Source: Flavobacterium zepuense (GTDB lineage: Bacteria > Bacteroidota > Bacteroidia > Flavobacteriales > Flavobacteriaceae). From it: 64,000 nucleotides of DNA. The translations under genes were made by a program, and so were the position numbers. The notes beneath the pieces were generated by a model, which was not told the DNA's origin, did not search any database, and saw nothing but the letters and a program-made list of their open reading frames with translations. Below, in pieces: positions 27,555-37,455 of this stretch (the stretch's first letter is position 1; each line of letters begins with the position of its first letter). Where the stretch lies: positions 1 to 64,000 of the forward strand of contig NZ_VJVZ01000012.1 in assembly GCF_007097145.1 (NCBI RefSeq). Direction: 5' to 3'.

Positions 27555-28526
27555 TTACTGCGCCACCCGTAGCGAAATATGAAAAATAGCGTCACCCTGG
27601 TAAACAATAGGGGCATCGTTACTATTAATGATATAACCGCTATTAGGGGCTTTTACCTTTTGCTCAAACTTGCCAAAGGGATCGGTTATAAGGGCAATAA
27701 CGTCGCCTTTCTCTACAAATTTACCTGCGTGCGCCTTGTTCTGAAACAATCCGGAATGACGGGCTCTTATCCATGTAGAAGTTTCAATATAAATAGATGG
27801 CGCATCAGGGGTTCGGGCATTTTTACGGATGCCAAGCATACCCAGGTGCTGCAAAACGCGCTTAGCGCCATGCACACCCTCTTGGGTAATATCATCATTA
27901 AGGTCTAACGATTTTCCCCCTTCAAACAATAATATTTTAACCCCTAACTTCATGCAGGCGCTGCGAAAAGATCCCGGTATGTTCTTGGAGGAAAGGGTAA
28001 ACGGTGCGTTAAAAATATCGGATAATCCTTTAAGCTCAGGATTGTTGGGCACAATACGAATTTGTGGTGCGTTAAAGCGGCTGGCGCCTCCGGCATGAAA
28101 ATCGATACAATAATCAATATGCGGAATGATCTCTTTAACAACGTGGTAAGCAAAACGGCTGGCTAACGATCCTAATTTAGTGCCGGGAAAAACACGGTTA
28201 AGGTCGCGCCCATCGGGAAATTCGCGGGTTTTATTCACAAACCCAAAAATATTAACCACCGGTATGCAAATAATGGTTCCGCGCTTGGGCTTGTTGATTT
28301 TGCGTACGATGATTTGCCTTACGATCTCCGTTCCGTTAATCTCATCTCCGTGCAAACCTGCCGAAAACAGCACCACGGGGCCATCTATTTTAGAGCGTTC
28401 TACAATTATTGGTATTTTAAGTTTGGTCATGGTATGCAGGCGGGCAATTTCCATTTTAATGGTTTTGCTCTCGCCGGGCAGGATGCTTTCTCCAAGTATA
28501 GTAATATCTTTATGGGGCATAGGCAT
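27555..28526 (-). CDS. Succinylglutamate desuccinylase/aspartoacylase-family zinc hydrolase
   Basis: This 323-residue protein belongs to the M14-like AstE/AspA family of zinc hydrolases. Zinc ligands are in LHGDEINGTE (His and Glu) and the later DFHAGGASRFNAP (His), with DLNRVFPG as the arginine-containing substrate motif. The C-terminal part (from about residue 235) is a beta-rich barrel-like domain (FVEKGDVIALITDPFG) as in bacterial homologues. Its natural substrate is unclear; an N-acyl amino acid amide is expected from the family. In other genomes it is often near rimK, but no rimK is seen here. It is divergent from uvrC. Confidence 0.85.
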   Translation of the reverse strand: MPMPHKDITILGESILPGESKTIKMEIARLHTMTKLKIPIIVERSKIDGPVVLFSAGLHGDEINGTEIVRQIIVRKINKPKRGTIICIPVVNIFGFVNKTREFPDGRDLNRVFPGTKLGSLASRFAYHVVKEIIPHIDYCIDFHAGGASRFNAPQIRIVPNNPELKGLSDIFNAPFTLSSKNIPGSFRSACMKLGVKILLFEGGKSLDLNDDITQEGVHGAKRVLQHLGMLGIRKNARTPDAPSIYIETSTWIRARHSGLFQNKAHAGKFVEKGDVIALITDPFGKFEQKVKAPNSGYIINSNDAPIVYQGDAIFHISLRVAQ

Positions 28527-28613
28527 TTGTTAAAGCATAAAAATAGTAATTTGCAGTAATATAGGCGTAACAAATTGGGGTATTTAAACGTTTATAGTTA
28601 CCCATTTGTTTTT

Positions 28614-28621
28614 TAACTTTG
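28614..28621 (+). promoter_or_regulatory. -7 box almost touching the uvrC start
   Basis: TAACTTTG fits TAnnTTTG and ends 4 bases before ATG 28626; the -33 position at 19-base spacing reads TTA. If used, the uvrC mRNA would be leaderless or nearly so. Confidence 0.35.
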
Positions 28622-28625
28622 TTAC

Positions 28626-30422
28626 ATGCAAACTCCGCTGGAATTACAAATACAAACATTGCCGGACAGCCCGGGCGTTTACCAATATTTTGATAAAGAC
28701 GAAAAGCTTCTTTACGTAGGTAAAGCCAAGAATTTAAAAAAACGGGTAATGTCTTACTTTAATAAGGTGCACGAGGTAGGCCGCACCCGCGTTATGGTAC
28801 GCAAAATTGTTGCCATTAAGCACATTGTAGTGCCTACCGAAAGCGAGGCTTTACTGCTGGAAAACAACCTTATAAAAAAGTTGCAGCCGCGTTACAACGT
28901 GATGCTAAAAGACGATAAAACCTATCCGTGGATATGCATTAAAAAAGAACCTTTTGCACGCATATTCTCTACGCGTAACGTGGTTAAAGACGGTAGCGAG
29001 TACTTTGGCCCGTATACAAGTTTCAGGACGGTACACACCCTGTTAGACCTTATAAAAGAGCTGTACCCGCTGCGCACCTGTAATTACGACTTAAGCCCTG
29101 CCAACATACAAAGCGGTAAATATAAAGTGTGCCTGGAGTACCATTTGGGCAACTGCAAAGGCCCCTGCGAGGGTTTTGAGCCGTATGATGTGTACCAGCA
29201 CCATGTAGATGCCATTCGCGAAATTTTAAAGGGTAATTTTAAGGAAAGCCTTAAAGATTTCAGGAAGCTGATGATGGAACTGGCTACCGAAATGCGTTTT
29301 GAAGAAGCACAGCGCATCAAACAGAAAATAGAAGTGCTGGAAAATTACCAGGCACGCTCAACGGTGTTCAACCCGCGTATAAGCAATGTAGATGTGTTTA
29401 CCATTATAAGCGATGAAACCATGGCTTATGTAAATTTTATACAGGTTTCGCACGGGGCTATCATCCGTTCGCACACCATGGAGATCAAAAAGAAGCTGGA
29501 GGAGCCCGATGAAGAATTGTTAGAGCTTGCCGTGGTAGAATTGCGCGAACGCTTTAACCTTATGAGCCGGGAGGTTTTAGTAAATTACCCTATAGACCTT
29601 GGCGAAAAAATAAACGTTAACGTGCCCAAACTGGGCGATAAAAAACTGATATTGGACCTAAGCGAGCGCAATGCCCGCTTTTACAGGATGGATCAACTTA
29701 AGCAGGAAAAAATAGTGGACCCGGACAGGCATACCAACCGAATTATGGCGCAAATGAAGAAAGACCTGCGCCTGCCCGAAGAGCCCCGCCATATAGAATG
29801 TTTTGATAACTCTAACATTCAGGGTACTAATCCGGTGTCGGCATGCGTTGTATTTAAAGATGGTAAGCCCAGCAAAAAGGATTACCGCCACTTTAATATC
29901 AAAACAGTAGAGGGGCCAAACGACTTTGCCAGTATGGAGGAGGTAGTGCACCGCCGTTACAAACGCCTGTTGGAAGAAAACCAGCCACTGCCGCAGCTTA
30001 TTATTATAGATGGTGGTAAGGGGCAGCTGTCTTCGGCATTAAAAAGTTTAGAAGAGCTGGGGCTTCGCGGTAAGATTACCATTATTGGCATTGCAAAAAG
30101 GCTGGAAGAGCTGTTTTATCCCGGCGATTCGGTACCTTTATACCTCGATAAAAAAAGCGAAACCCTCAGGATCATACAGCATCTGCGTAACGAGGCGCAC
30201 CGTTTTGGCATAACGCATCATCGCGATAAGCGCAGCAAGGGCGCATTGCAAACATCGGTAGAAACCATACCGGGCATTGGCGAAAAAACAATGGTTACGC
30301 TCATAAAGCACTTTAAGTCGGTTAAACGGTTATCGGCTGCACCCGAAGAAGAAATAGCCAAAATTATAGGCCCATCCAAAGCAAAAAAAATCACTGAGTT
30401 TTACCAGACTAAGAACCAATAA
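28626..30422 (+). CDS. uvrC: Excinuclease ABC subunit C
   Basis: This 598-residue endonuclease makes both incisions in nucleotide excision repair with UvrA and UvrB. The GIY-YIG domain is at the N-terminus (DSPGVYQYFDKD, LYVGKAKNLKKRV). A UVR domain lies near residues 205-240 (ATEMRFEEAQRIKQKIE), followed by the RNase H-like domain (ECFDNSNIQGTNPV, IIDGGKGQLSSA). Helix-hairpin-helix motifs are at the C-terminus (VETIPGIGEKTMVTLIKHF). Length is normal. Its stop codon directly abuts the ATG of the patatin gene, implying co-translation. Confidence 0.97.
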   Translation: MQTPLELQIQTLPDSPGVYQYFDKDEKLLYVGKAKNLKKRVMSYFNKVHEVGRTRVMVRKIVAIKHIVVPTESEALLLENNLIKKLQPRYNVMLKDDKTYPWICIKKEPFARIFSTRNVVKDGSEYFGPYTSFRTVHTLLDLIKELYPLRTCNYDLSPANIQSGKYKVCLEYHLGNCKGPCEGFEPYDVYQHHVDAIREILKGNFKESLKDFRKLMMELATEMRFEEAQRIKQKIEVLENYQARSTVFNPRISNVDVFTIISDETMAYVNFIQVSHGAIIRSHTMEIKKKLEEPDEELLELAVVELRERFNLMSREVLVNYPIDLGEKINVNVPKLGDKKLILDLSERNARFYRMDQLKQEKIVDPDRHTNRIMAQMKKDLRLPEEPRHIECFDNSNIQGTNPVSACVVFKDGKPSKKDYRHFNIKTVEGPNDFASMEEVVHRRYKRLLEENQPLPQLIIIDGGKGQLSSALKSLEELGLRGKITIIGIAKRLEELFYPGDSVPLYLDKKSETLRIIQHLRNEAHRFGITHHRDKRSKGALQTSVETIPGIGEKTMVTLIKHFKSVKRLSAAPEEEIAKIIGPSKAKKITEFYQTKNQ

Positions 30423-32630
30423 ATGAAGAACCTGTTACTCCTGTTTGTGTGTATTTCACTTTTCGGAACCATGTCCGGACAGGAGAAACAACCTGCTAAA
30501 AAGCCTAAAATAGGTGTTGTGCTTAGCGGTGGCGGCGCAAAAGGCCTGGCGCATATAGGTGTGCTAAAAGTGCTTGAGGAGGCCGGCATAGAGGTTTCTT
30601 ACATAGGCGGCACCAGTATGGGGGCTATTGTAGGCGGTTTGTATGCAGCAGGCTATTCGGCAACCGAGCTTGATTCTATCTTCCGGTCGTTAGACCCTGA
30701 TGCCTTGCTTCGCGATTTTACACCACGGGGCACCAAGAACTTTTTCGAAAAGCGTAACGATGAAATCTATGCGCTTACGCTACCTTTTAAGGGCTTTAAA
30801 ATCGGCTTCCCTACGGCTTTTTCTAAGGGCTTGTATAATTACACAACCGTTAACCGGTTAACAGAACACGTGCGCCATGTGCGCGACTTTAATAACCTGC
30901 CCATACCCTTTGTTTGTATTGCTACGGATATTGAAACCGGTAAGGAGGTAGTGCTGCGCAACGGTGTATTGCCCGATGCCATACTGGCAAGCGGGGCTTT
31001 CCCATCATTATACAGCCCAGTAGAGATTGACGGCCGATTACTTATAGATGGTGGTGTTACTAACAACTACCCTATTGAGGAGGTAAGGCGCATGGGTGCT
31101 GATATTATTATTGGTGTAGATGTGCAGGACCCGCTTAAAACCCGCGACCAAATTAGGGGTGCTACAGGTGTATTGGTGCAGATTAACAACTACCAGATGA
31201 TACAAAAAATGGAGGCCAAGAGCAAGTTGACCGACATTTACATTAAACCGGATATTTCTGGCTTTTCTGTTATATCTTTTGATGATGGAGAAGCTATTAT
31301 TAACAAAGGAGAAGAAGCCGGGCGCAAGATATTAGATACCCTAAAAACATTGGGCATAGGCCGCCCAATTATTAAGGAGCATATACCCGTGCAGGATTCG
31401 ATATGTGTAGACCAGGTGCGCATTAACGAGCTTAAAAACTATACCCGCTCTTATGTTATTGGTAAATTGGGTTTTAAACCCGGCTCGCGCATTAATTATA
31501 ACAAGTTTAATGATGGTATAAGCAAGCTTAATGCTACGCAAAACTTTACATCGATATCCTACTCATTTAATGAAGCGCCCGATGGTGGCGAGGTGCTAAG
31601 CCTCAGGCTGCAGGAAAACCCAATTAACCGCTTCCTTAAATTTGGGCTCCATTACGATGGGCTATATAAAAGTGCTGTATTGGTAAATGTTACCCAAAAA
31701 AATCTTGTTAAACGTAATGATGTGGCATCGCTTGATGTTATACTGGGCGATAATTTTAGGTATAACCTTGATTATTACATTGATAACGGTTTTTATATAA
31801 GTTACGGACTGCATTCGCATTATTACCAGTTTAACCGTAATATATCTGCTGTGGCCGCGAGCCAGTTTGGCGAAGAGTTGGGCAATAATTCTTTTAATCT
31901 TGATTTTGCCGACTTTACCAACCAAATATACATACAAACCATTTTTGCCCAGCGCTTTTTATTGGGAGGCGGTGCAGAATACAAACATATTAAAGCAAAA
32001 TCGGAAACATTGCAGGGCATTGACCCGGTTTTTGATGACAGCGATTATGTTTCGGCATATGGCTACTTAACTTTTGATTCTTATGATGATAAGTTTTTCC
32101 CAAGCGAAGGGTACTATTTTTCCGGCGAGGCTAAAGCGTTCCTGTACTCTTCTAACTACACTAAAGTGTTCGACAATTTTACCATTATAAAAGGAGAGCT
32201 GGGTACTGCGCAAACCCTTACTAAAGGGCTTACCGTTAATGTTAGGGCCGAAACAGGATTCTCGTTACGGGAAAACCCCGTTCCTGCTTTTGATTTTATA
32301 TTGGGAGGGTACGGATATCAAATGTCGCACACTTTCAGGCATTTTTATGGATATGATTTTCTGAGCCTTAGTGGAAATAGTTATATTAAAGGTACAGTAT
32401 CTCTTGATTATGAATTCCTTAAAAAGAACCACTTAAATTTTACGGCAAACTATGCCAATGTGGGCGACGACCTTTATGAGGGTGGTAAGCTCTTCTCTTT
32501 ACCACAATATAGTGGTTACGCCTTAGGTTATGGTATGGAAACCATTATAGGCCCACTGGAAATTAAACACAGCTGGTCGCCCGAAACAGGAAAACATTAT
32601 ACCTGGTTTAGTGTAGGTTTTTGGTTTTAA
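30423..32630 (+). CDS. Patatin-like phospholipase with outer-membrane beta-barrel (PlpD-like, type Vd)
   Basis: This 735-residue protein starts with a signal peptide (MKNLLLLFVCISLFGTMSGQ). A patatin domain spans about residues 28-300: oxyanion loop SGGGAKGLAH, nucleophile S65 in GTSMGAIVGG, and catalytic D209 in IDGGVTNNYP. A POTRA-like stretch follows, then a C-terminal beta-barrel ending in FSVGFWF, the usual outer-membrane terminal aromatic. This order matches PlpD-type (type Vd) patatins, in which the barrel displays or releases the lipase. It starts on the base after the uvrC stop, although no functional link to uvrC is known. Confidence 0.9.
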   Translation: MKNLLLLFVCISLFGTMSGQEKQPAKKPKIGVVLSGGGAKGLAHIGVLKVLEEAGIEVSYIGGTSMGAIVGGLYAAGYSATELDSIFRSLDPDALLRDFTPRGTKNFFEKRNDEIYALTLPFKGFKIGFPTAFSKGLYNYTTVNRLTEHVRHVRDFNNLPIPFVCIATDIETGKEVVLRNGVLPDAILASGAFPSLYSPVEIDGRLLIDGGVTNNYPIEEVRRMGADIIIGVDVQDPLKTRDQIRGATGVLVQINNYQMIQKMEAKSKLTDIYIKPDISGFSVISFDDGEAIINKGEEAGRKILDTLKTLGIGRPIIKEHIPVQDSICVDQVRINELKNYTRSYVIGKLGFKPGSRINYNKFNDGISKLNATQNFTSISYSFNEAPDGGEVLSLRLQENPINRFLKFGLHYDGLYKSAVLVNVTQKNLVKRNDVASLDVILGDNFRYNLDYYIDNGFYISYGLHSHYYQFNRNISAVAASQFGEELGNNSFNLDFADFTNQIYIQTIFAQRFLLGGGAEYKHIKAKSETLQGIDPVFDDSDYVSAYGYLTFDSYDDKFFPSEGYYFSGEAKAFLYSSNYTKVFDNFTIIKGELGTAQTLTKGLTVNVRAETGFSLRENPVPAFDFILGGYGYQMSHTFRHFYGYDFLSLSGNSYIKGTVSLDYEFLKKNHLNFTANYANVGDDLYEGGKLFSLPQYSGYALGYGMETIIGPLEIKHSWSPETGKHYTWFSVGFWF

Positions 32631-32665
32631 AATAGCCTATTGCTAATACTTTTTTTTAATCTGGA

Positions 32666-33283
32666 CTATTGCCCGCAATGCTGTTCGTAAAGTTCTACAA
32701 CTACTTCTAAGCCCTTCGCTTTAAAATCTTCTTTGGTAAGGTTTTCGGTAAGGTTAGGGCAGGCATCTTTAAACAATTGAGAAAGTGTGATTTTAAAGTC
32801 TTTAAAATCGCGGTCATTTATGTGGTGCCCAAAGGTGGTAACGTAAATATAAGTGCAAAAATCGTCGCCGGGTTTCTGGATGTAAAAAGCATAGCATGGT
32901 GTGGCGGCAACATCTACCGCGCCACCTGTTGCCGGAACAATGTAGTAATATGAAAGCAGGCTTATTTTACCCCTTTTTACAATTTGCAGCCATGCTTTAT
33001 CTTCAGAAGCTTTTTCACGCCCCATACCGGCTGCTTTAAGGGCGATAAATTTTACCGTTTCATTATCATCATCCAAAATAGTAAATTCACGTACATCTTC
33101 AATTGCGTAACGTTCAATTTCAGCATTGGGATTTTGCTTAAATTTAAGTTTAGATGTACGGTATTTAGGTAGGGTAATAAGTCCGCTTTTTAACGAACCG
33201 TCGTTAAAAGTTATTGTACCATTATACATTTTTGCATATAATGATAATGGCAACAGGAGTAAGAATAGCAACAGCTTGTTCAT
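32666..33283 (-). CDS. Secreted protein of unknown function
   Basis: This 205-residue protein has a signal peptide (LLLFLLLLPLSLYA) and then a beta-rich region (YNGTITFNDGSLKSGLITLP) containing polar strands. I do not recognise a family with certainty. It looks like a small Bacteroidota periplasmic or outer-membrane-associated protein. It is convergent with the patatin gene (36-bp gap) and is the sole gene in its unit. Confidence 0.65.
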   Translation of the reverse strand: MNKLLLFLLLLPLSLYAKMYNGTITFNDGSLKSGLITLPKYRTSKLKFKQNPNAEIERYAIEDVREFTILDDDNETVKFIALKAAGMGREKASEDKAWLQIVKRGKISLLSYYYIVPATGGAVDVAATPCYAFYIQKPGDDFCTYIYVTTFGHHINDRDFKDFKITLSQLFKDACPNLTENLTKEDFKAKGLEVVVELYEQHCGQ

Positions 33284-33410
33284 AAGGGGGAAGGCTTATA
33301 TGAGTCACTAAAAATAAAGATTTTTAGTACATACTGCATAGCCGGGAACAATATTTTTGCCCCAATAAAGACATTAAAAAATATAAACCATACAAGCGCT
33401 AATAAATAAA

Positions 33411-33435
33411 AAGCCGCCCCGGTTAAGGGCGGCTT
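33411..33435 (-). terminator. Terminator of the ileS-dksA-like unit
   Basis: Arms AAGCCGCCC (33411-33419) and GGGCGGCTT (33427-33435) with a 7-base loop; on the minus strand a T-rich tail follows. Confidence 0.88.
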
Positions 33436-33444
33436 AGTTATATA

Positions 33445-33828
33445 TTATCGCTGCATATTCTTAGCTTCGATGCTCATGGTTGCGTGCGGAACCAATTTTA
33501 GCCTGTCTTTATTTATAAGCTTACCGGTTACTTTGCAAATGCCGTAGGTTTTGTTCTCTATACGAACAAGGGCATTTTTAAGGTCGCGGATAAACTTTTC
33601 CTGGCGGATGGCCAGTTGCGAGTTGGCTTCTTTGCTCATGGTTTCGCTGCCTTCTTCAAACGCTTTAAAGGTAGGCGATGTATCATCGGTACCGTTATTA
33701 AGGTCGTTCATGTAAGCACTTCTAATAAGGTCTAAGTCAGCTTTAGCTTTCTCTATCTTTTTCGAAATTAATTCCTTGAACTCTGCCAGGTCTGCGTCAG
33801 AGTATCGTATTTGCTGCTCATCTACCAT
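33445..33828 (-). CDS. TraR/DksA-family regulator lacking zinc-finger cysteines
   Basis: This 127-residue protein has the DksA layout: a long acidic/coiled-coil N-terminal region (about residues 10-90) and a C-terminal globular tip (IENKTYGICKVTGKLI, KLVPHATMSIEAK). DksA binds the RNA polymerase secondary channel and adjusts transcription with ppGpp. C98 is the only Cys, so three of the four zinc ligands of canonical DksA are missing; the fold probably holds without zinc, as in other Bacteroidota members. It follows ileS by 8 bp on the same strand, a conserved neighbourhood, and ends in a terminator. Confidence 0.87.
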   Translation of the reverse strand: MVDEQQIRYSDADLAEFKELISKKIEKAKADLDLIRSAYMNDLNNGTDDTSPTFKAFEEGSETMSKEANSQLAIRQEKFIRDLKNALVRIENKTYGICKVTGKLINKDRLKLVPHATMSIEAKNMQR

Positions 33829-33836
33829 TATTCAAT

Positions 33837-36800
33837 CTATTTTGAAATTAATATTAGGGTTTTTATATCGTCAAACTCAATTTCTGTACCATTTTGTACT
33901 TCTGTACTGAAAATCAGTACATCAGTAAGCGTTTCGCTCTTAATATACCCTTCATTTGCCATAACGGCATCCTGTAAGGTATTATTGTCTTTAAGCGTAA
34001 CGGTAATCCTGTCAGTCACCTCAAAGCCACTATCTTTACGGATGTTTTGTATCCTGTTTACAAGCTCGCGGGCAATACCTTCTTTCCTTAGTTCATCGTT
34101 AATAGTAATATCCAGCGCTACGGTAATACCGCCTGCATTGGCTACCAGCCATCCCGGTATATCCTGGCTTGTAATCTCTACATCTTCAGCGGTTAAAGTA
34201 ATACTTTTTCCGGAAACTGCAATATCAAGCGTGCCTTTGCTGTCTATCTCGTTTATCTGCTCCTGGTTAAGATTTTTTATCTCGTTGGAAACCAGATTCA
34301 TATCCTTGCCAAAACGTGGCCCAAGTGCTTTAAAGTTAGGTTTTACCTGCTTAACCAACACACCGCTTGCATCATCTAAAAGCTCTATTTCCTTAACGTT
34401 AACCTCGGCTTTAATAAGCTCTGCAACGGCTTCAATTTCTCCTTTCTGATTAGCGTCAAGCACCGGAATCATTACCTTTTGCAGCGGCTGGCGCACTTTA
34501 ATCATCTCTTTCTTACGTAAAGATAGCACTAATGATGATATGGTCTGCGCCTTCTGCATGCGGCTTTCGAGCGATTTATCAACAAAGTTATCAGCATACT
34601 TTGGAAACTCGGCCAAATGTACGCTGTCATATTTTTCCGACTGTGAAGCCTGTGTTAAATCTTTATACAATCTGTCCATAAAGAATGGAGCTATTGGCGC
34701 ACTAAGCTTGGCTACCGCTACAAGGCAGGTATACAACGTTTGGTAGGCCGCGATTTTATCCTGCGCGTACTCGCCTTTCCAGAAACGGCGGCGGCATAGG
34801 CGTACATACCAGTTGCTCAGGTTTTCCTGAACAAAGTCGCTTATTGCCCTTGCAGCCCTCGTAGGCTCATATTCGGCGTAGAAGCTATCAACATCTTTTA
34901 TAAGCGTATTAAGCTCTGATAATATCCAACGGTCTATCTCAGGGCGTTCGTTAAGCGGAATTTCCGGCTCGGCATACGTAAAGTTGTCAATATTTGCATA
35001 CAGCGCAAAGAACGAGTACGTATTATATAGTGTACCGAAGAATTTACGGCGCACCTCGGCAACACCTTCTATGTCAAACTTAAGGTTATCCCAAGGGTTG
35101 GCATTGCTAATCATGTACCAGCGCGTAGCATCGGGGCCGTACTCGGCAAGGGTGGTAAACGGATCTACCGCGTTGCCAAGCCTCTTGCTCATTTTTTGCC
35201 CGGCCTTGTCTAACACAAGTCCGTTACTTACTACATTTTTATAAGCTACCTTATCAAAAACAAGGGTAGCAATAGCGTGCAGTGTATAAAACCAACCACG
35301 GGTCTGGTCTACACCCTCGGCAATAAAATCTGCCGGGAACGCCTCGCTGTTATCTATAAGTTCCTTATTTTCGAAAGGATAATGCCATTGTGCATACGGC
35401 ATGGCACCGCTATCAAACCAAACATCAATAAGATCGGTCTCGCGGGTCATTGGTTTGCCTGTAGGCGAAAGCAGTACAATTTTATCTACTACATTTTTAT
35501 GCAGGTCGATTATGCTGTAGTTCTCCTCACTCATGTTGCCCGGCTCAAAGCCTGCAAACGGGTTAGCGTCCATAGCGCCTGCTGCAAGCGATTTTTCGAT
35601 GGCGTTGTAAAGCTCTTCTACACTGCCAATAAGAACTTCTTCGGTTTTATCTTCGGTCCTCCAAATAGGCAACGGGATACCCCAGTAGCGTGAGCGGCTA
35701 AGGTTCCAGTCGTTGGCGTTTTTAAGCCAGTTGCCAAAACGCCCCTCACCGGTAGCTTTAGGCTTCCAGTTAATGGTATCATTAAGGTTAAACATACGCT
35801 CTTTAACATCGGTAACTTTTATAAACCAGCTATCAAGCGGATAGTATAAAAGTGGCTCATCAGTCCTCCAGCTGTGTGGGTAACTGTGAACGTATTTTTC
35901 CACCTTAAAAGCTTTGTTATTTTCTTTTAGGTAAATGGATATCTCTACATCTGCCGATCGCTGCGGAGCCGCGCCGGCATCATAATACTCGTTCTTAACA
36001 TATTTACCAGCAAGCAGTAGCGGCTCGCCGTTAGGGTTGTCCAGGCTCTCTACGTGGCTTGTAAATTTACCCTGAAGGTCTACCAGTGGCACAGGGTTAC
36101 CGTTGTGATCTAACACCAGCATTGGCGGAATCTCCGGCTTGGCCTCTTTAGCTACCTTGGCATCATCGGCACCAAAAGTTGGGGCAGTGTGCACAACACC
36201 GGTACCATCCTCTGTAGTAACAAAGTCGCCCGCAATTACCCTAAAGGCATCTTGTGCATTTTGGTACGGTAATACAAACGGTAACAGCTGCTCATAGCGG
36301 ATGCCTACAAGGTCTTTACCCTTAGCTTCAGCCAGTATTTTGTATGGGATGTTCTTATCACCTTCTTTAAAGTTATTAAAGCTGCTATCTTCGTTACTTT
36401 CGAAATAGCCTTTGCCAAACTGCTTGCCTATAAGATTTTTAGCCAGCACTACATTTATAGGCTGAAAGGTGTATTGATTAAACGTTTGCACCAAAACATA
36501 ATCTATGTTTGGGCCAACAGTAAGTGCGGTGTTACTTGGAAGCGTCCACGGGGTGGTAGTCCACGCCATGATATCAACTTCGCCATAGCCCTGTAAAAAT
36601 TCAGGCAGCGTGTGCGGCACGGTTTTAAACTGCGCTACAATGGTAGTATCGGTAACATCGCGGTAAGCACCGGGCTGGTTAACCTCATGGCTGCTTAACC
36701 CTGTACCTGCCTTAGGCGAATACGGCTGTATGGTGTAGCCCTTGTAAAGCAAGCCCTTATCGTATATCTGCTTAAGGAGCCACCAAACGGTTTCCATGTA

Positions 36801-37268
36801 TTTAGGCTTATAGGTAATGTATGGGTCTTCCATATCTACCCAGTAGCCCATTTTTTCGGTAAGGTCATTCCACACATCGGTATAGCGCATAACGGTGCGT
36901 TTACAGGCCTCGTTATACTCTTCTACGGTAATGGTTTTGCCTATATCTTCTTTGGTAATGCCAAGTTCTTTTTCGGTACCAAGCTCTACCGGAAGCCCAT
37001 GTGTATCCCAGCCGGCTTTACGTTTAACCTGGTAGCCTTTTTGCGTTTGGTACCGGCAAAAAATATCTTTAATGGCGCGGGCCATAACGTGGTGAATGCC
37101 CGGAAGGCCGTTTGCCGATGGCGGCCCCTCGTAAAATACGTATTGCGGCTTGCCCTCGCGGGTGGTTACGCTTTTTTCGAATATTGTCTCTTTCTTCCAG
37201 AAATCAAGGACTTCGCTTGCTACCGTTGGCAGGTCAAGCCCCTTGTATTCAGTAAACTTAGTGCTCAT
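33837..37268 (-). CDS. ileS: Isoleucyl-tRNA synthetase, long (type 2) form
   Basis: This 1143-residue enzyme charges tRNA-Ile. The HIGH-equivalent is in SANGLPGIHHVMARAIKD and the KMSKR loop in AGQKMSKRLGNAVDP. AGWDTHGLPVELGTEKELGI and WFDSGAMPYAQWHYP are IleRS hallmarks. The length and the GIHHV variant fit the eukaryote-like IleRS class known to be mupirocin-tolerant in other bacteria; tolerance here is inference. It is the first gene of an ileS-dksA-like unit and is divergent from the secreted paralogues at 37.4 kb. Confidence 0.97.
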   Translation of the reverse strand: MSTKFTEYKGLDLPTVASEVLDFWKKETIFEKSVTTREGKPQYVFYEGPPSANGLPGIHHVMARAIKDIFCRYQTQKGYQVKRKAGWDTHGLPVELGTEKELGITKEDIGKTITVEEYNEACKRTVMRYTDVWNDLTEKMGYWVDMEDPYITYKPKYMETVWWLLKQIYDKGLLYKGYTIQPYSPKAGTGLSSHEVNQPGAYRDVTDTTIVAQFKTVPHTLPEFLQGYGEVDIMAWTTTPWTLPSNTALTVGPNIDYVLVQTFNQYTFQPINVVLAKNLIGKQFGKGYFESNEDSSFNNFKEGDKNIPYKILAEAKGKDLVGIRYEQLLPFVLPYQNAQDAFRVIAGDFVTTEDGTGVVHTAPTFGADDAKVAKEAKPEIPPMLVLDHNGNPVPLVDLQGKFTSHVESLDNPNGEPLLLAGKYVKNEYYDAGAAPQRSADVEISIYLKENNKAFKVEKYVHSYPHSWRTDEPLLYYPLDSWFIKVTDVKERMFNLNDTINWKPKATGEGRFGNWLKNANDWNLSRSRYWGIPLPIWRTEDKTEEVLIGSVEELYNAIEKSLAAGAMDANPFAGFEPGNMSEENYSIIDLHKNVVDKIVLLSPTGKPMTRETDLIDVWFDSGAMPYAQWHYPFENKELIDNSEAFPADFIAEGVDQTRGWFYTLHAIATLVFDKVAYKNVVSNGLVLDKAGQKMSKRLGNAVDPFTTLAEYGPDATRWYMISNANPWDNLKFDIEGVAEVRRKFFGTLYNTYSFFALYANIDNFTYAEPEIPLNERPEIDRWILSELNTLIKDVDSFYAEYEPTRAARAISDFVQENLSNWYVRLCRRRFWKGEYAQDKIAAYQTLYTCLVAVAKLSAPIAPFFMDRLYKDLTQASQSEKYDSVHLAEFPKYADNFVDKSLESRMQKAQTISSLVLSLRKKEMIKVRQPLQKVMIPVLDANQKGEIEAVAELIKAEVNVKEIELLDDASGVLVKQVKPNFKALGPRFGKDMNLVSNEIKNLNQEQINEIDSKGTLDIAVSGKSITLTAEDVEITSQDIPGWLVANAGGITVALDITINDELRKEGIARELVNRIQNIRKDSGFEVTDRITVTLKDNNTLQDAVMANEGYIKSETLTDVLIFSTEVQNGTEIEFDDIKTLILISK

Positions 37269-37415
37269 TTTTTATAGCTTGTAAAAATCAATTTGCGAAA
37301 GTAATGATTTTTTTCATGTAATGGTAAAAATGAGCGCAGATGTGGGCGGGTATAACGGTTGCGAGAGAATTATTAACTATAATTTTTAAGGATGTTTTTA
37401 AATGATGCTTTATTA

Positions 37416-37423
37416 TATATTTG
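37416..37423 (+). promoter_or_regulatory. -7 box of the first secreted paralogue
   Basis: TATATTTG, 32 bases before the ATG at 37456; no TTG at the expected -33 position. The downstream paralogue has the same octamer at 38281. Confidence 0.5.
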
Positions 37424-37455
37424 CGAAAAAAAATTAGAAACCAAATTTTAAATCT

